Shown: piece by piece, positions 53,912 to 64,000 of the stretch
Numbering within the stretch: the stretch's first letter is position 1
Layout: every line of letters begins with the position of its first letter
Assembly (NCBI RefSeq): GCF_029227915.1
Contig: NC_079881.1
Coordinates: 29,179,501 to 29,243,500 of the forward strand
Reading direction: 5' to 3'
Length of the DNA stretch: 64,000 bases
From: Hydractinia symbiolongicarpus
Lineage: Eukaryota; Cnidaria; Hydrozoa; Anthoathecata; Hydractiniidae
The notes under the pieces: model-generated
Seen by the model: only the letters and a program-made list of their open reading frames with translations
Told to the model about the DNA's origin: nothing
Databases searched by the model: none
Translations under genes and position numbers: made by a program

Positions 53912-56650
53912 CATTCTTCTTAATTTGAAATGATTGCCGAAACTCAGCGATTACACTGGGCGCTGTGGTAGCGCTTCATTTAAAAATTTAGATAAATAAG
54001 ACATTCTTTACTGTGGGACCAATCCTAGACGTTATCGCGCGCTGAAGAACTAGCGATAGTTTCATAAACTACATTTCATTGACTTTCTAACGGTGTCAGT
54101 CCGTTTGAGTTACAACGGCTGGGTCACATATTCGTACCAACATGTATTTTGCGATATTTTTTTTGATATTACTAGCTTGCATCGCTTTTAACAATGAAAC
54201 AAATGATTGTGGGAGTTAATTGAACAAACTTTGGACTATGACCTGATAAATGTGATAAATGAGACAATTGGACTCCAAGAAATAACATTCTTCTTAATTT
54301 GACGTGATTGCCAGAACTCAGCGATTACACCGGGCGCTGTTGTAGCGCTTCATTTAAGTATTTAGGTAAATAAGTCATTCTTTGCTGTGGGACCAATCCT
54401 AGCCATTATCGCGCGCTGAAGAAATAGCGACAGTTTCAAAAACTACATCTCATTGACTTTCTAACGGTATCAATCCACTTCAGTTACAACGGTTGCGTCA
54501 CATATTCGTACCAACATGTATTTAGCGATATTTTTTTTGATATTACTAGGTTGCATCGCTTTTAACAACGAAACGAATGACTGTGGGATTTTATTGAACT
54601 AACTTTTTGACTGTGACCTGATAAATGTGATAAATGAGACAATTGGACTCCAAGAAATAACATTCTTCTTAATTTGACGTGATTGCCGGAACTCAGCGAT
54701 TACCTTTGTCGCTGTGGTAGCGCTTCATTTAAAAATTTAGATGAATAAGTCATCTTTACTGTGGAAACAATCCTATCCGTTATCGAGCGCTGAAGAAATA
54801 GCGACAGTTTCAAAAACTACATTTCATTGACTTTCTAACGGTGTCAGTCCGTTTGAGTTACAACAGTTTGGTCACATATTCGTACCAACATGTATTTAGC
54901 GCTATTTTTCTGATATTACTAAGTTGCATCGCTTTTAACTATGAAACGATTGACTGTGGGACTTAATTGAACTAACTTTGGACTGTCACCTGATAAATAT
55001 GATAAAGGAGACACTTGGACTTCAAGAAATAACATTCTTCTTAATTTGACAAGATTGCCAAAACTCAGCGATTACACTGTGCGCTGTGGTAGCACTCGAT
55101 TTAAGAATTAAGCTAAAAAAAGTCATTTTTCTACTGTGGACCAATCCTAGCCGTTAGCGCGCGCTGAATAAATAGAGACAGTTTCAAATACTACATTTCA
55201 CTGACTTTCTAACGGTGTTAGTCCGTTTGAGTTTCAACGGTTGGGTCACATATTCGTACCAACATGTATTTAGCGATATTTTATTCATATTACTAGGTTG
55301 CATCGCTTTTAACAGTGAAACGATTGACTGTGGGACTAAATTGAACTGATTTTGGACTATGACCTAATAAATGTGATAAATGAGAAAATTGGACTCCAAG
55401 AAATAACATTCTTCTCAATTTGACATGATTGCCGGAACTCAGGGATTACACTGGGCGCTGTGGTACCACTTCATTTAAAAACTTAGATTAATAAGTCATT
55501 TTTTACTGTGGGACTAATCCTAGCCGTTATCGCGCGCTGAAGAAATAGCGACAGTTTCAAAAACTACATTTTATTGACTTTCTAATGGTGTCAGTCCGTT
55601 TGAGTTACAACGGTTGTGTCATATATTCGTACCAACATGTATTTAGCGATATTTTTTTTGATATTACTAGGTTGCATCGCTTTTACCAATGAAACGATTG
55701 ACTGTGGGACTTAATTGAACTAACTTTGGACTGTGACCTAATAAATGTGATAAATGAAAAAATTGGACTCCAAGAAATAACATTCTTCTCAATTTGACAT
55801 GATTGCCGGAACTCAGGGATTACACTGGGCGCTGTAGTACCACTTCATTTAAAAACTTAGATTAATAAGTCATTTTTTACTGTGGGACCAATCCTAGCCG
55901 TTATCGCACGCTGAAGAAATAGCGACAGTTTCAAAATCTACATTTCATTGACTTTCTAACGGTGTCAGTCCGTTTGAGTTACAACGGTTTGGTCACATAT
56001 TCGTACCAACATGTATTTAGCGCTATTTTTCTGATATTACTAAGCTGCATCGCTTTTAACTATGAAACGATTGACTGTGGGACTTAATTGAACTAACTTT
56101 GGACTGTCACCTGATAAATATGATAAAGGAGACAATTGGACTTCAAGAAATAACATTCTTCTTAATTTGACAAGATTGCCAAAACTCAGCGATTACACTG
56201 TGCGCTGTGGTAGCGCTCGATTTAAGAATTAAGCTAAAAAAAGTCATTTTTCTACTGTGGACCAATCCTAGCCGTTAGCGCGCGCTGAATAAATAGAGAC
56301 AGTTTCAAATACTACATTTCACTGACTTTCTAACGGTGTTAGTCCGTTTGAGTTTCAAGGTTGGGTCACATATTCGTACCAACATGTATTTAGCGATATT
56401 TTACTCATATTACTAGGTTGCATCGCTTTTAACAGTGAAACGATTGACTGTGGGACTAAATTGAACTGATTTTGGACTGTGACCTAATAAATTTGATAAA
56501 TGAGAAAATTGGACTCCAAGAAATAACATTCTTCTCAATTTGACATGATTGCCGGAACTCAGGGATTACACTGGGCGCTGTGGTACCACTTCATTTAAAA
56601 ACTTAGATTAATAAGTCATTTTTTACTGTGGGACTAATCCTAGCCGTTAT
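53912..56650. repeat. HOR block: ~1.12-kb trimers, 5' of the SINE
   Basis: 'aagaattaagctaaaaaaag' occurs near 55,109, 56,227 and 58,406. The first two are about 1,118 bp apart, which is three monomers. The trimer order is the 'actatgaaacg' type, then the 'ctgtggaccaatcc' type, then the 'ctcagggattacactggg' type. The second copy is interrupted by the SINE at 56,650. The stretch 53.9-54.9 kb holds mixed full-length monomers. Confidence 0.75.
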
Positions 56651-56659
56651 ACCGACTGA

Positions 56660-56670
56660 TAGCCTTGTGG
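56660..56670 (+). promoter_or_regulatory. Pol III A box of the SINE
   Basis: TAGCCTTGTGG, within 'tagccttgtggtagagcg', matches the A-box consensus TRGYNNANNNG except for T in place of A at the seventh base. It corresponds to the D-arm of a tRNA and, together with the B box, forms the internal type 2 Pol III promoter. Confidence 0.75.
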
Positions 56671-56702
56671 TAGAGCGTTCGCTTTCAGTGCGGGAGGTCT
56701 TG

Positions 56703-56713
56703 GGTTCAAACCC
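56703..56713 (+). promoter_or_regulatory. Pol III B box of the SINE
   Basis: GGTTCAAACCC matches the B-box consensus GGTTCRANNCC at every position. It equals the T-arm of a tRNA and lies about 32 bp after the A box, within normal promoter spacing. The internal promoter may therefore still be usable, although the surrounding satellite chromatin may silence it. Confidence 0.85.
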
Positions 56714-56934
56714 CGGCCGAGTCATGCCAGAGACTATAAAAGTGTGAATCTATCCTTTCTGCTTAGCGCTCAGCATGAGAATAGGATTGATATCTTAGGC
56801 GGTTGTCTAGTTGAGCGATTGCTGTGCTTCCACGACTTTCGTAGCTCAAATGGGAGCTTTAAATGCGCTAGGACTCCCTTCGCAGGACCCTCGTTGATAG
56901 CAGTACCAATAGGAACTGAAGAGGCTATCCTGGG

Positions 56935-56963
56935 TAAATAATAGTAATAATAATAATAATAAT
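56935..56963 (+). repeat. (TAA)n tail of the SINE
   Basis: After 'ctatcctggg' the element ends in 'taaataatag' and then a run of TAA/AAT units that abuts the satellite 'cgcgcgctg'. It is a short simple-repeat tail of about 29 bp with one interruption (tag). The tail marks the 3' end of the element and sets its orientation as plus. Confidence 0.85.
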
Positions 56964-59110
56964 CGCGCGCTGAAGAAATAGCGACAGTTTCAAACACTAC
57001 ATTTTATTGACTTTCTAATGGTGTCAGTCCGTTTGAGTTACAACGGTTGTGTCATATATTCGTACCAACATGATTTAGCGATATTTTTTTTGATATTACT
57101 AGGTTGCATCGCTTTTACCAATGAAACGATTGACTGTGGGACTTAATTGAACTAACTTTGGACTGTGACCTAATAAATGTGATAAATGAAAAAATTGGAC
57201 TCCAAGAAATAACATTCTTCTCAATTTGACATGATTGCCGGAACTCAGGGATTACACTGGGCGCTGTAGTACCACTTCATTTAAAAACTTAGATTAATAA
57301 GTCATTTTTTACTGTGGGACCAATCCTAGACGTTATCGCGCGCTGAAGAACTATCGACAGTTTCATAAACTACATTTCATTGACTTTCTAACGGTGTCAG
57401 TCCGTTTGAGTTACAACGGTTGGGTCACATATTCGTACCAACATGTATTTAGCGATATTTTTGTTTAAAATTACTAGCCTGCATCGCTTTTAACAATGAA
57501 ACAAATGATTGTGGGACTTAATTGAACAAACTTTGGACTGTGACCTGATAAATGTGATAAATGAGACAATTGGACTCCAAGAAATAACATTCTTCTTAAT
57601 TTGACGTGATTGCCAGAACTCAGCGATAACACTGGGCGCTGTTGTAGCGCTTCATTTAAAAATTTGGATAAATAAGTCATCATTTACTGTGGAACCAATC
57701 CTATCCGTTATCGAGCGCTGAATAAATAGCGACAGTTTCAAAAACTACATTTCATTGACTTTCTAACGGTGTCAGTCCGTTTGAGTTACAACGGTTTGGT
57801 CACCTATTCGTACCAATATGTATTTAGCGCTATTTTTCTGATATTACTAAGTTGTATCGCTTTTAACTATGAAACGATTTACTGTGGGACTTAATTGAAC
57901 TAACTTTGGACTGTGACCTAATAAATGTGATAAATGAGAAAATTAGACTCCAAGAAATAACATTCTTCTCAATTTGACATGATTGCCGGTACTCAGCGAT
58001 TACACTGGGCGCTGTGGTAGCACATCTTTAAACACTTAGATAAATAAGTCATTTTTTACTGTGGGACCAATCCTAGCCGTTATCGCACGCTGAAGAAATA
58101 GCGACAGTTTCAAAATCTACATTTCATTGACTTTCTAACGGTGTCAGTCCGTTTGAGTTACAACGGTTTGGTCACATATTCGTACCAACATGTATTTAGC
58201 GCTATTTTTCTGATATTACTAAGCTGCATCGCTTTTAACTATGAAACGATTGACTGTGGGACTTAATTGAACTAACTTTGGACTGTCACCTGATAAATAT
58301 GATAAAGGAGACAATTGGACTTCAAGAAATAACATTCTTCTTAATTTGACAAGATTGCCAAAACTCAGCGATTACACTGTGCGCTGTGGTAGCGCTCGAT
58401 TTAAGAATTAAGCTAAAAAAAGTCATTTTTCTACTGTGGACCAATCCTAGCCGTTAGCGCGCGCTGAATAAATAGAGACAGTTTCAAATACTACATTTCA
58501 CTGACTTTCTAACGGTGTTAGTCCGTTTGAGTTTCAACGGTTGGGTCACATATTCGTACCAACATGTATTTAGCGATATTTTACTCATATTACTAGGTTG
58601 CATCGCTTTTAACAGTGAAACGATTGACTGTGGGACTAAATTGAACTGATTTTGGACTGTGACCTAATAAATTTGATAAATGAGAAAATTGGACTCCAAG
58701 AAATAACATTCTTCTCAATTTGACATGATTGCCGGAACTCAGGGATTACACTGGGCGCTGTGGTACCACTTCATTTAAAAACTTAGATTAATAAGTCATT
58801 TTTTACTGTGGGACTAATCCTAGCCGTTATCGCGCGCTGAAGAAATAGCGACAGTTTCAAAAACTACATTTTATTGACTTTCTAATGGTGTCAGTCCGTT
58901 TGAGTTACAACGGTTGTGTCATATATTCGTACCAACATGTATTTAGCGATATTTTTTTTGATATTACTAGGTTGCATCGCTTTTACCAATGAAACGATTG
59001 ACTGTGGGACTTAATTGAACTAACTTTGGACTGTGACCTAATAAATGTGATAAATGAAAAAATTGGACTCCAAGAAATAACATTCTTCTCAATTTGACAT
59101 GATTGCCGGT
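56964..59110. repeat. Satellite 3' of the SINE: trimers plus an inserted foreign dimer
   Basis: 56,964 to about 57,330 completes the interrupted trimer. It carries a 2-bp deletion in the usually constant motif ('ccaacatgatttag' at 57,065). About 57,430-58,060 then matches 38,650-39,280 in rare variants. From about 58,075 the trimer resumes, and 58,220 aligns with 56,041 at offset 2,179 (five monomers plus the 313-bp SINE). 58,830/58,831 is an empty counterpart of the SINE site. Confidence 0.78.
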
Positions 59111-62100
59111 ACTCAGCGATTACACTGGGCGCTGTGGTAGCACATCTTTAAACACTTAGATAAATAAGTCATTTTTTACTGTGGGACCAATCCCAGCCGT
59201 TATCGCGCGCTGAAGAAATAGCGACAGTTTCAAAAACTATATTTTATTGACTTTCTAATGGTGTCAGTCCGTTTGAGTTACAACGGTTGTGTCACATATT
59301 CGTACCAACATGTATTTAGCGATAATTTTTTTGATATTACTAGGTTGCGTCGCTTTTAACAATGAAACGATTGACTGTGGGACTTAGTTGAAATAACTTT
59401 GGACTGTGACCTAATAAATGTGATAAATGAGAAAATTGGACTCCAAGAAATAACATTTTTCTCAATTTGACATGATTGCCGGAACTCAGCGATTACACTG
59501 GGCGCTGTGGTAGCACTTCATTTAAAAACTTAGATTAATAAGTCATTATCGCGCGCTGAAGAAATAGCGACAGTTTCAAAAACTACATTTCATTGACTTT
59601 CTAACGGTGTCAGTCCGTTTAAGTTACGACGGTTTGGTCGCATACTCGTACCAACATGTATTTAGCGCTATTTTTCTAATATTACTAGGTTGCATCGCTT
59701 TTAACTATGAAACGATTGACTGTGGGACTTATTTGAACTAACTTTGGACTGTCACCTGATAAATGTGATAAAGGAGACAATTGGACTCCAAGAAATAACA
59801 TTCTTCTTAATTTGACATGATTGCCGAAACTCAGAGATTACACTGGGCGCTGTGGTAGCGCTTCATATAAAAATTTAGATAAATAAGTCATGCTTTACTG
59901 TGGGACCAATCCTAGACGTTATCGCGCGCTGAAGAACTATCGACAGTTTCATAAACTACATTTCATTGACTTTCTAACGGTGTCAGTCCGTTTGAGTTAC
60001 AACGGTTTGGTCACCTATTCGTACCAACATGTATTTAGCGCTATTTTTTTGATATTACTAAGTTGCATCGCTTTTAACTATGAAACGATTTACTGTGGGA
60101 CTTAATTGAACTAACTTTGGACTGTGACCTAATAAATGTGATAAATGAGAAAATTAGACTCCAAGAAATAACATTCTTCTCAATTTGACATGATTGCCGG
60201 AACTCAGCGATTACAATGGGCGCTGTGGTAGCACTTCTTTCAACACTTAGATAAATAAGTCCTTTTTTACTGTGGGACCAATCCCAGCCGTTAGCGCGCG
60301 CTTAAGAAATAGAGACAGTTTCAAATACTACATTTCACTGACTTTGTAACGGTGTCAGTCCGTTTGAGTTTCAGCGGTTGGGTCACATATTCGTACCAAC
60401 ATGTATTTAGCGATATTTTTCTCATATTACTAAGATACATCGCTTTTAACAGTGAAACGATTGACTGTGGGACTTAGTTGAACTAACTTTGGACTGTGAC
60501 CTAATAAATGTGATAAATGAGAAAGTTAGACTCCAAGAAATAACATTCTTCTCAATTTGACATGATTGCCGGAACTCAGCGATTACAATGGGCGCTGTGG
60601 TAACACTTCTTTCAACACTTAGATAAATAAGTCCTTTTTTACTGTGGGACCAATCCCAGCCGTTAGCGCGCGCTTAAGAAATAGAGACAGTTTCAAATAC
60701 TACATTTCACTGACTTTGTAACGGTGTCAGTCCGTTTGAGTTTCAGCGGTTGGGTCACATATTCGTACCAACATGTATTTAGCGATATTTTTCTCATATT
60801 ACTAAGATACATCGCTTTTAACAGTGAAACGATTGACTGTGGGACTTAGTTGAACTAACTTTGGACTGTGACCTAATAAATGTAATAAATGAGAAAATTG
60901 GACTCCAAGAAATAACATTCTTCTCAATTTGACATGATTGCCGGAACTCAGCGATTACACTGGGCGCTGTGGTAGCACTTCATTTAAAAACTTAGATTAA
61001 TAAGTCATTATCGCGCGCTGAAGAAATAGCGACAGTTTCAAAAACTACATTTCATTGACTTTCTAACGGTGTCAGTCCGTTTAAGTTACGACGGTTTGGT
61101 CGCATACTCGTACCAACATGTATTTAGCGCTATTTTTCTAATATTACTAGGTTGCATCGCTTTTAACTATGAAACGATTGACTGTGGGACTTATTTGAAC
61201 TAACTTTGGACTGTCACCTGATAAATGTGATAAAGGAGACAATTGGACTCCAAGAAATAACATTCTTCTTAATTTGACATGATTGCCGAAACTCAGCGAT
61301 TACACTGGGCGCTGTGGTAGCGCTTCACTTAAAAATTTAGATAAATAAGTCATGCTTTACTGTGGGACCAATCCTAGACGTTATCGCGCGCTGAAGAACT
61401 ATCGACAGTTTCATAAACTACATTTCATTGACTTTCTAACGGTGTCAGTCCGTTTGAGTTACAACGGTTTGGTCACCTATTCGTACCAACATGTATTTAG
61501 CGCTATTTTTTTGATATTACTAAGTTGCATCGCTTTTAACTATGAAACGATTTACTGTGGGACTTAATTGAACTAACTTTGGACTGTGACCTAATAAATG
61601 TGATAAATGAGAAAATTAGACTCCAAGAAATAACATTCTTCTCAATTTGACATGATTGCCGGAACTCAGCCATTACAATGGGCGCTGTGGTAGCACTTCT
61701 TTCAACACTTAGATAAATAAGTCCTTTTTTACTGTGGGACCAATCCCAGCCGTTATCGCGCGCTGAAGAAATAGCGACAGTTTCAAAAGCTATATTTTAT
61801 TGACTTTCTAATGGTGTCAGTCCGTTTGAGTTACAACGGTTGTGTCACATATTCGTACCAACATGTATTTAGCGATATTTTTTTTGATATTACTAGGTTG
61901 CATCGCTTTTAACAATGAAACGATTGACTGTGGGACTTAGTTGAACTAACTTTGGACTGTGACCTAATAAATGTGATAAATGAGAAAATTGGACTCCAAG
62001 AAATAACATTCTTCTCAATTTGACATGATTGCCTGAACTCAGCGATTACACTGGGCGCTGTGGTAGCACTTCTTTAAACACTTAGATAAATAAGTCCTTT

Positions 62101-64000
62101 TTTACTGTGGGACCAATCCCAGCCGTTATCGCGCGCTGAAGAAATAGCGAAAGTTTCAAAAACTATATTTTATTGACTTTCTAATGGTGTCAGTCCGTTT
62201 GAGTTACAACGGTTGTGTCACATATTCGTACCAACATGTATTTAGCGATATTTTTTTTGATATTACTAGGTTGCATCGCTTTTAACTATGAAACGATTGA
62301 CTGTGGGACTTATTTGAACTAACTTTGGACTGTCACCTGATAAATGTGATAAAGGAGACAATTGGACTCCAAGAAATAACATTCTTCTTAATTTGACGTG
62401 ATTGCCGAAACTCAGCGATTACACAGGGCGCTGTTGTAGCGCTTCATTTAAAAATTTGGATAAATAAGTCATCATTTACTGTGGAACCAATCCTATCCGT
62501 TATCGAGCGCTGAAGAAATAGCGACAGTTTCAAAAACTACATTTCATTGACTTTCTAACGGTGTCAGTCCGTTTGAGTTACAACGGTTTGGTCACCTATT
62601 CGTACCAACATGTATTTAGCGCTCTTTTTCTGATATTACTAAGTTGCATCGCTTTTAACTATGAAACGATTAACTGTGGGACTTAACTGAACTAACTTTG
62701 GACTGTGACCTAATAAATGTGATAAATGAGAAAATTGGACTCCAAGAAATAACATTCTTCTCAATTCGACATGATTGCCGGAACTCAGCGATTACACTGG
62801 GCGCTGTGGTAGCACTTCTTTAAACACTTAGATTAATAAGTCATTTTTTACTGTGGGACCAATCCTAGCCGTTAGCGCGCGCTTAAGAAATAGAGACAGT
62901 TTCAAATAATACATTTCACTGACTTTGTAACGGTGTCAGTCCGTTTGAGTTTCAACGGTTGGGTCACATATTCGTACCAACATGTATTTAGCGATATTTT
63001 TCTCATATTACTAAGTTACATCGCTTTTAACAGTGAAACGATAGACTGTGGGACTTAGTTGAACTAACTTTGGACTGTGACCTAATAAATGTGATAAATG
63101 AGAAAATTGGACTCCAAGAAATAACATTCTTCTCAATTTGACATGATTGCCGGAACTCAGCGATTACACTGGGCGCTGTGGTAGCGCTTCACTTAAAAAT
63201 TTAGATAAATAAGACATGCTTTACTGTGGGACCAATCCTAGACGTTATCGCGCGCTGAAGAACTATCGACAGTTTCATAAACTACATTTCATTGACTTTC
63301 TAACGGTGTCAGTCCGTTTGAGTTACAACGGTTGGGTCACATATTCGTACCAACATGTATTTAGCGATATTTTTCTCATATTACTAAGATACATCGCTTT
63401 TAACAGTGAAACGATTGACTGTGGGACTTAGTTGAACTAACTTTGGACTGTGACCTAATAAATGTGATAAATGAGAAAATTAGACTCCAAGAAATAACAT
63501 TCTTCTCAATTTGACGTGATTGCCGGAACTCAGCGATTACAATGGGCGCTGTGGTAGCACTTCTTTCAACACTTAGATAAATAAGTCCTTTTTTACTGTG
63601 GGACCAATCCCAGCCGTTAGCGCGCGCTTAAGAAATAGAGACAGTTTCAAATACTACATTTCACTGACTTTGTAACGGTGTCAGTCCGTTTGAGTTTCAG
63701 CGGTTGGGTCACATATTCGTACCAACATGTATTTAGCGATATTTTTCTCATATTACTAAGATACATCGCTTTTAACAGTGAAACGATTGACTGTGGGACT
63801 TAGTTGAACTAACTTTGGACTGTGACCTAATAAATGTAATAAATGAGAAAATTGGACTCCAAGAAATAACATTCTTCTCAATTTGACATGATTGCCGGAA
63901 CTCAGCGATTACACTGGGCGCTGTGGTAGCACGTCATTTAAAAACTTAGATTAATAAGTCATTATCGCGCGCTGAAGAAATAGCGACAGTTTCAAAAACT
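59111..64000. repeat. HOR block: ~1.46-kb tetramers and a monomer doublet
   Basis: 'tccgtttaagttacgacgg' at 59,614 and 61,076 gives a unit of 1,462 bp, related to the 1,465-bp tetramer at 39-45 kb. A doublet of the 'aagtccttttttactg' monomer lies at about 60,265 and 60,638, one monomer (373 bp) apart, and the same type returns near 61,725 and 63,585. 28-bp-deleted monomers are at 59,544, 61,006 and 63,960. The window ends inside the array. Confidence 0.78.

Larger units (their letters stand above)
1..56650. repeat. Satellite array of ~373-bp monomers (left part)
   Basis: Head-to-tail tandem satellite. The anchor 'cgttat' (or a one-base variant) recurs at 191, 565, 938, 1311, 1685, 2058, 2432 and 2808, giving steps of 373-376 bp, and the same spacing continues throughout. 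Every monomer carries the same ordered landmarks: ctgtgggactta, tggactgtgacc, gataaatgtgataaatg, ggactccaagaaataac, gattgccggaactcagcg, cactgggcgctg, ggtagcgcttcattta, aataagtcatt, ctgtgggaccaatcct, cgcgcgctgaag, aaatagcgacagtttc, ctacatttcattgac, gtgtcagtccgtttgag, cgtaccaacatgtattt and gttgcatcgcttttaac. No inverted monomer was seen. The DNA is AT-rich. Monomers differ by scattered substitutions, small indels and two deletion classes. A centromeric or heterochromatic role is possible but is inference only. Confidence 0.98.
56651..56963 (+). mobile_element. tRNA-derived SINE inserted in a satellite monomer
   Basis: A 313-bp single-copy segment interrupts one monomer between 'gttat' and 'cgcgcgctg'. 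Its 5' part is tRNA-like, with a Pol III A box near 56,660 and a perfect B box at 56,703-56,713. A putative anticodon arm lies between them, and 'agtc' near 56,720 can pair in part with the 5' 'accgact'. A roughly 210-bp non-tRNA body follows, ending in a (TAA)n tail. No protein is encoded; such elements are copied in trans by a partner LINE. No clear target-site duplication is present (at most 'at'), and a microsatellite tail with little or no duplication is known for SINEs using L2/CR1-type partners. Family identity is unknown; a cnidarian origin is my impression from the body, not verified. Confidence 0.85.
56964..64000. repeat. Satellite array of ~373-bp monomers (right part)
   Basis: The same satellite, in the same phase and orientation, resumes directly after the SINE with 'cgcgcgctgaag'. 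This completes the monomer interrupted at 56,650. The array runs to the last base of the window, ending mid-monomer in 'cagtttcaaaaact', so it extends beyond. About 19 monomers lie here, including three of the 28-bp-deleted class (near 59,544, 61,006 and 63,960). Confidence 0.98.

Noticed and set aside
56651-56725. Functional tRNA gene
   Set aside because: A and B boxes are present, but the acceptor stem pairs only in part, the sequence continues into a SINE body, and it ends in (TAA)n. It is a tRNA-derived SINE head, not a gene.
56744-56997. Overlapping open frames on both strands in the SINE
   Set aside because: They lie in the non-coding body and tail of a tRNA-derived SINE, and one reads the (TAA)n tail as a tyrosine run. 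There is no evidence of a protein.
1-64000. CRISPR array or bacterial repeat locus
   Set aside because: The repeat is about 373 bp with no unique spacers and no cas-like genes; it is a contiguous eukaryotic satellite.
1-64000. A novel multi-gene system
   Set aside because: I looked on both strands for any long frame, operon-like run or non-repeat stretch. Only the SINE departs from the satellite, so I do not claim one.

Overview
This 64-kb window is almost entirely one satellite DNA array. A unit of about 373 bp is repeated head to tail, always in the same orientation, from the first base to the last. I estimate about 172 units from the window length and anchor spacing. Both window edges fall inside the array, so it continues on both sides. 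The only non-satellite sequence is a 313-bp tRNA-derived SINE at 56,651-56,963. I see no protein-coding gene, rRNA gene, functional tRNA gene, CRISPR array or operon. The open frames present are short (82 codons at most), recur with the repeat, and are explained by it.

Organism: a eukaryote. The evidence is the long tandem satellite with higher-order structure and the SINE with internal Pol III A and B boxes and a (TAA)n tail. The SINE body resembles short elements I associate with cnidarian (coral or sea anemone) genomes. That is recollection, not a database result, and should be treated as a weak lead. The array could be centromeric or pericentromeric heterochromatin, but nothing in the sequence proves it.

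Layout: the array is a patchwork of higher-order repeats (HORs) with different unit sizes. 1-3,864 holds mixed monomers. 3,865-7,600 holds 1,491-bp tetramers. 7,601-9,443 is mixed. 9,444-13,333 holds 1,501-bp tetramers, with shortened derivatives to about 15,209. 15,210-18,200 holds two units of about 1,493 bp. 18,201-20,329 is mixed. 20,330-23,688 is a 2,184-bp hexamer plus a partial copy, where a monomer class with a 28-bp deletion first appears. 23,689-27,690 is mixed. 27,691-34,911 is two tandem 3,610-bp decamers carrying a second, 59-bp-deleted class. 34,990-36,484 is two 747-bp dimers. 36,485-39,340 is mixed. 39,341-45,065 holds 1,465-bp tetramers. 45,066-53,911 is two nearly identical tandem 4,423-bp dodecamers. 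53,912-59,110 holds 1.12-kb trimers, one carrying the SINE. 59,111-64,000 holds tetramers of about 1.46 kb and a monomer doublet.

There is no pathway to describe. What can be read is the array's history: repeated in-register unequal exchange at several scales, spread of two deletion classes, longer-range copying of a rare haplotype between sites 18.8 kb apart, and one late SINE insertion whose empty sites survive nearby. Block edges were placed by eye and are accurate to tens of bases.
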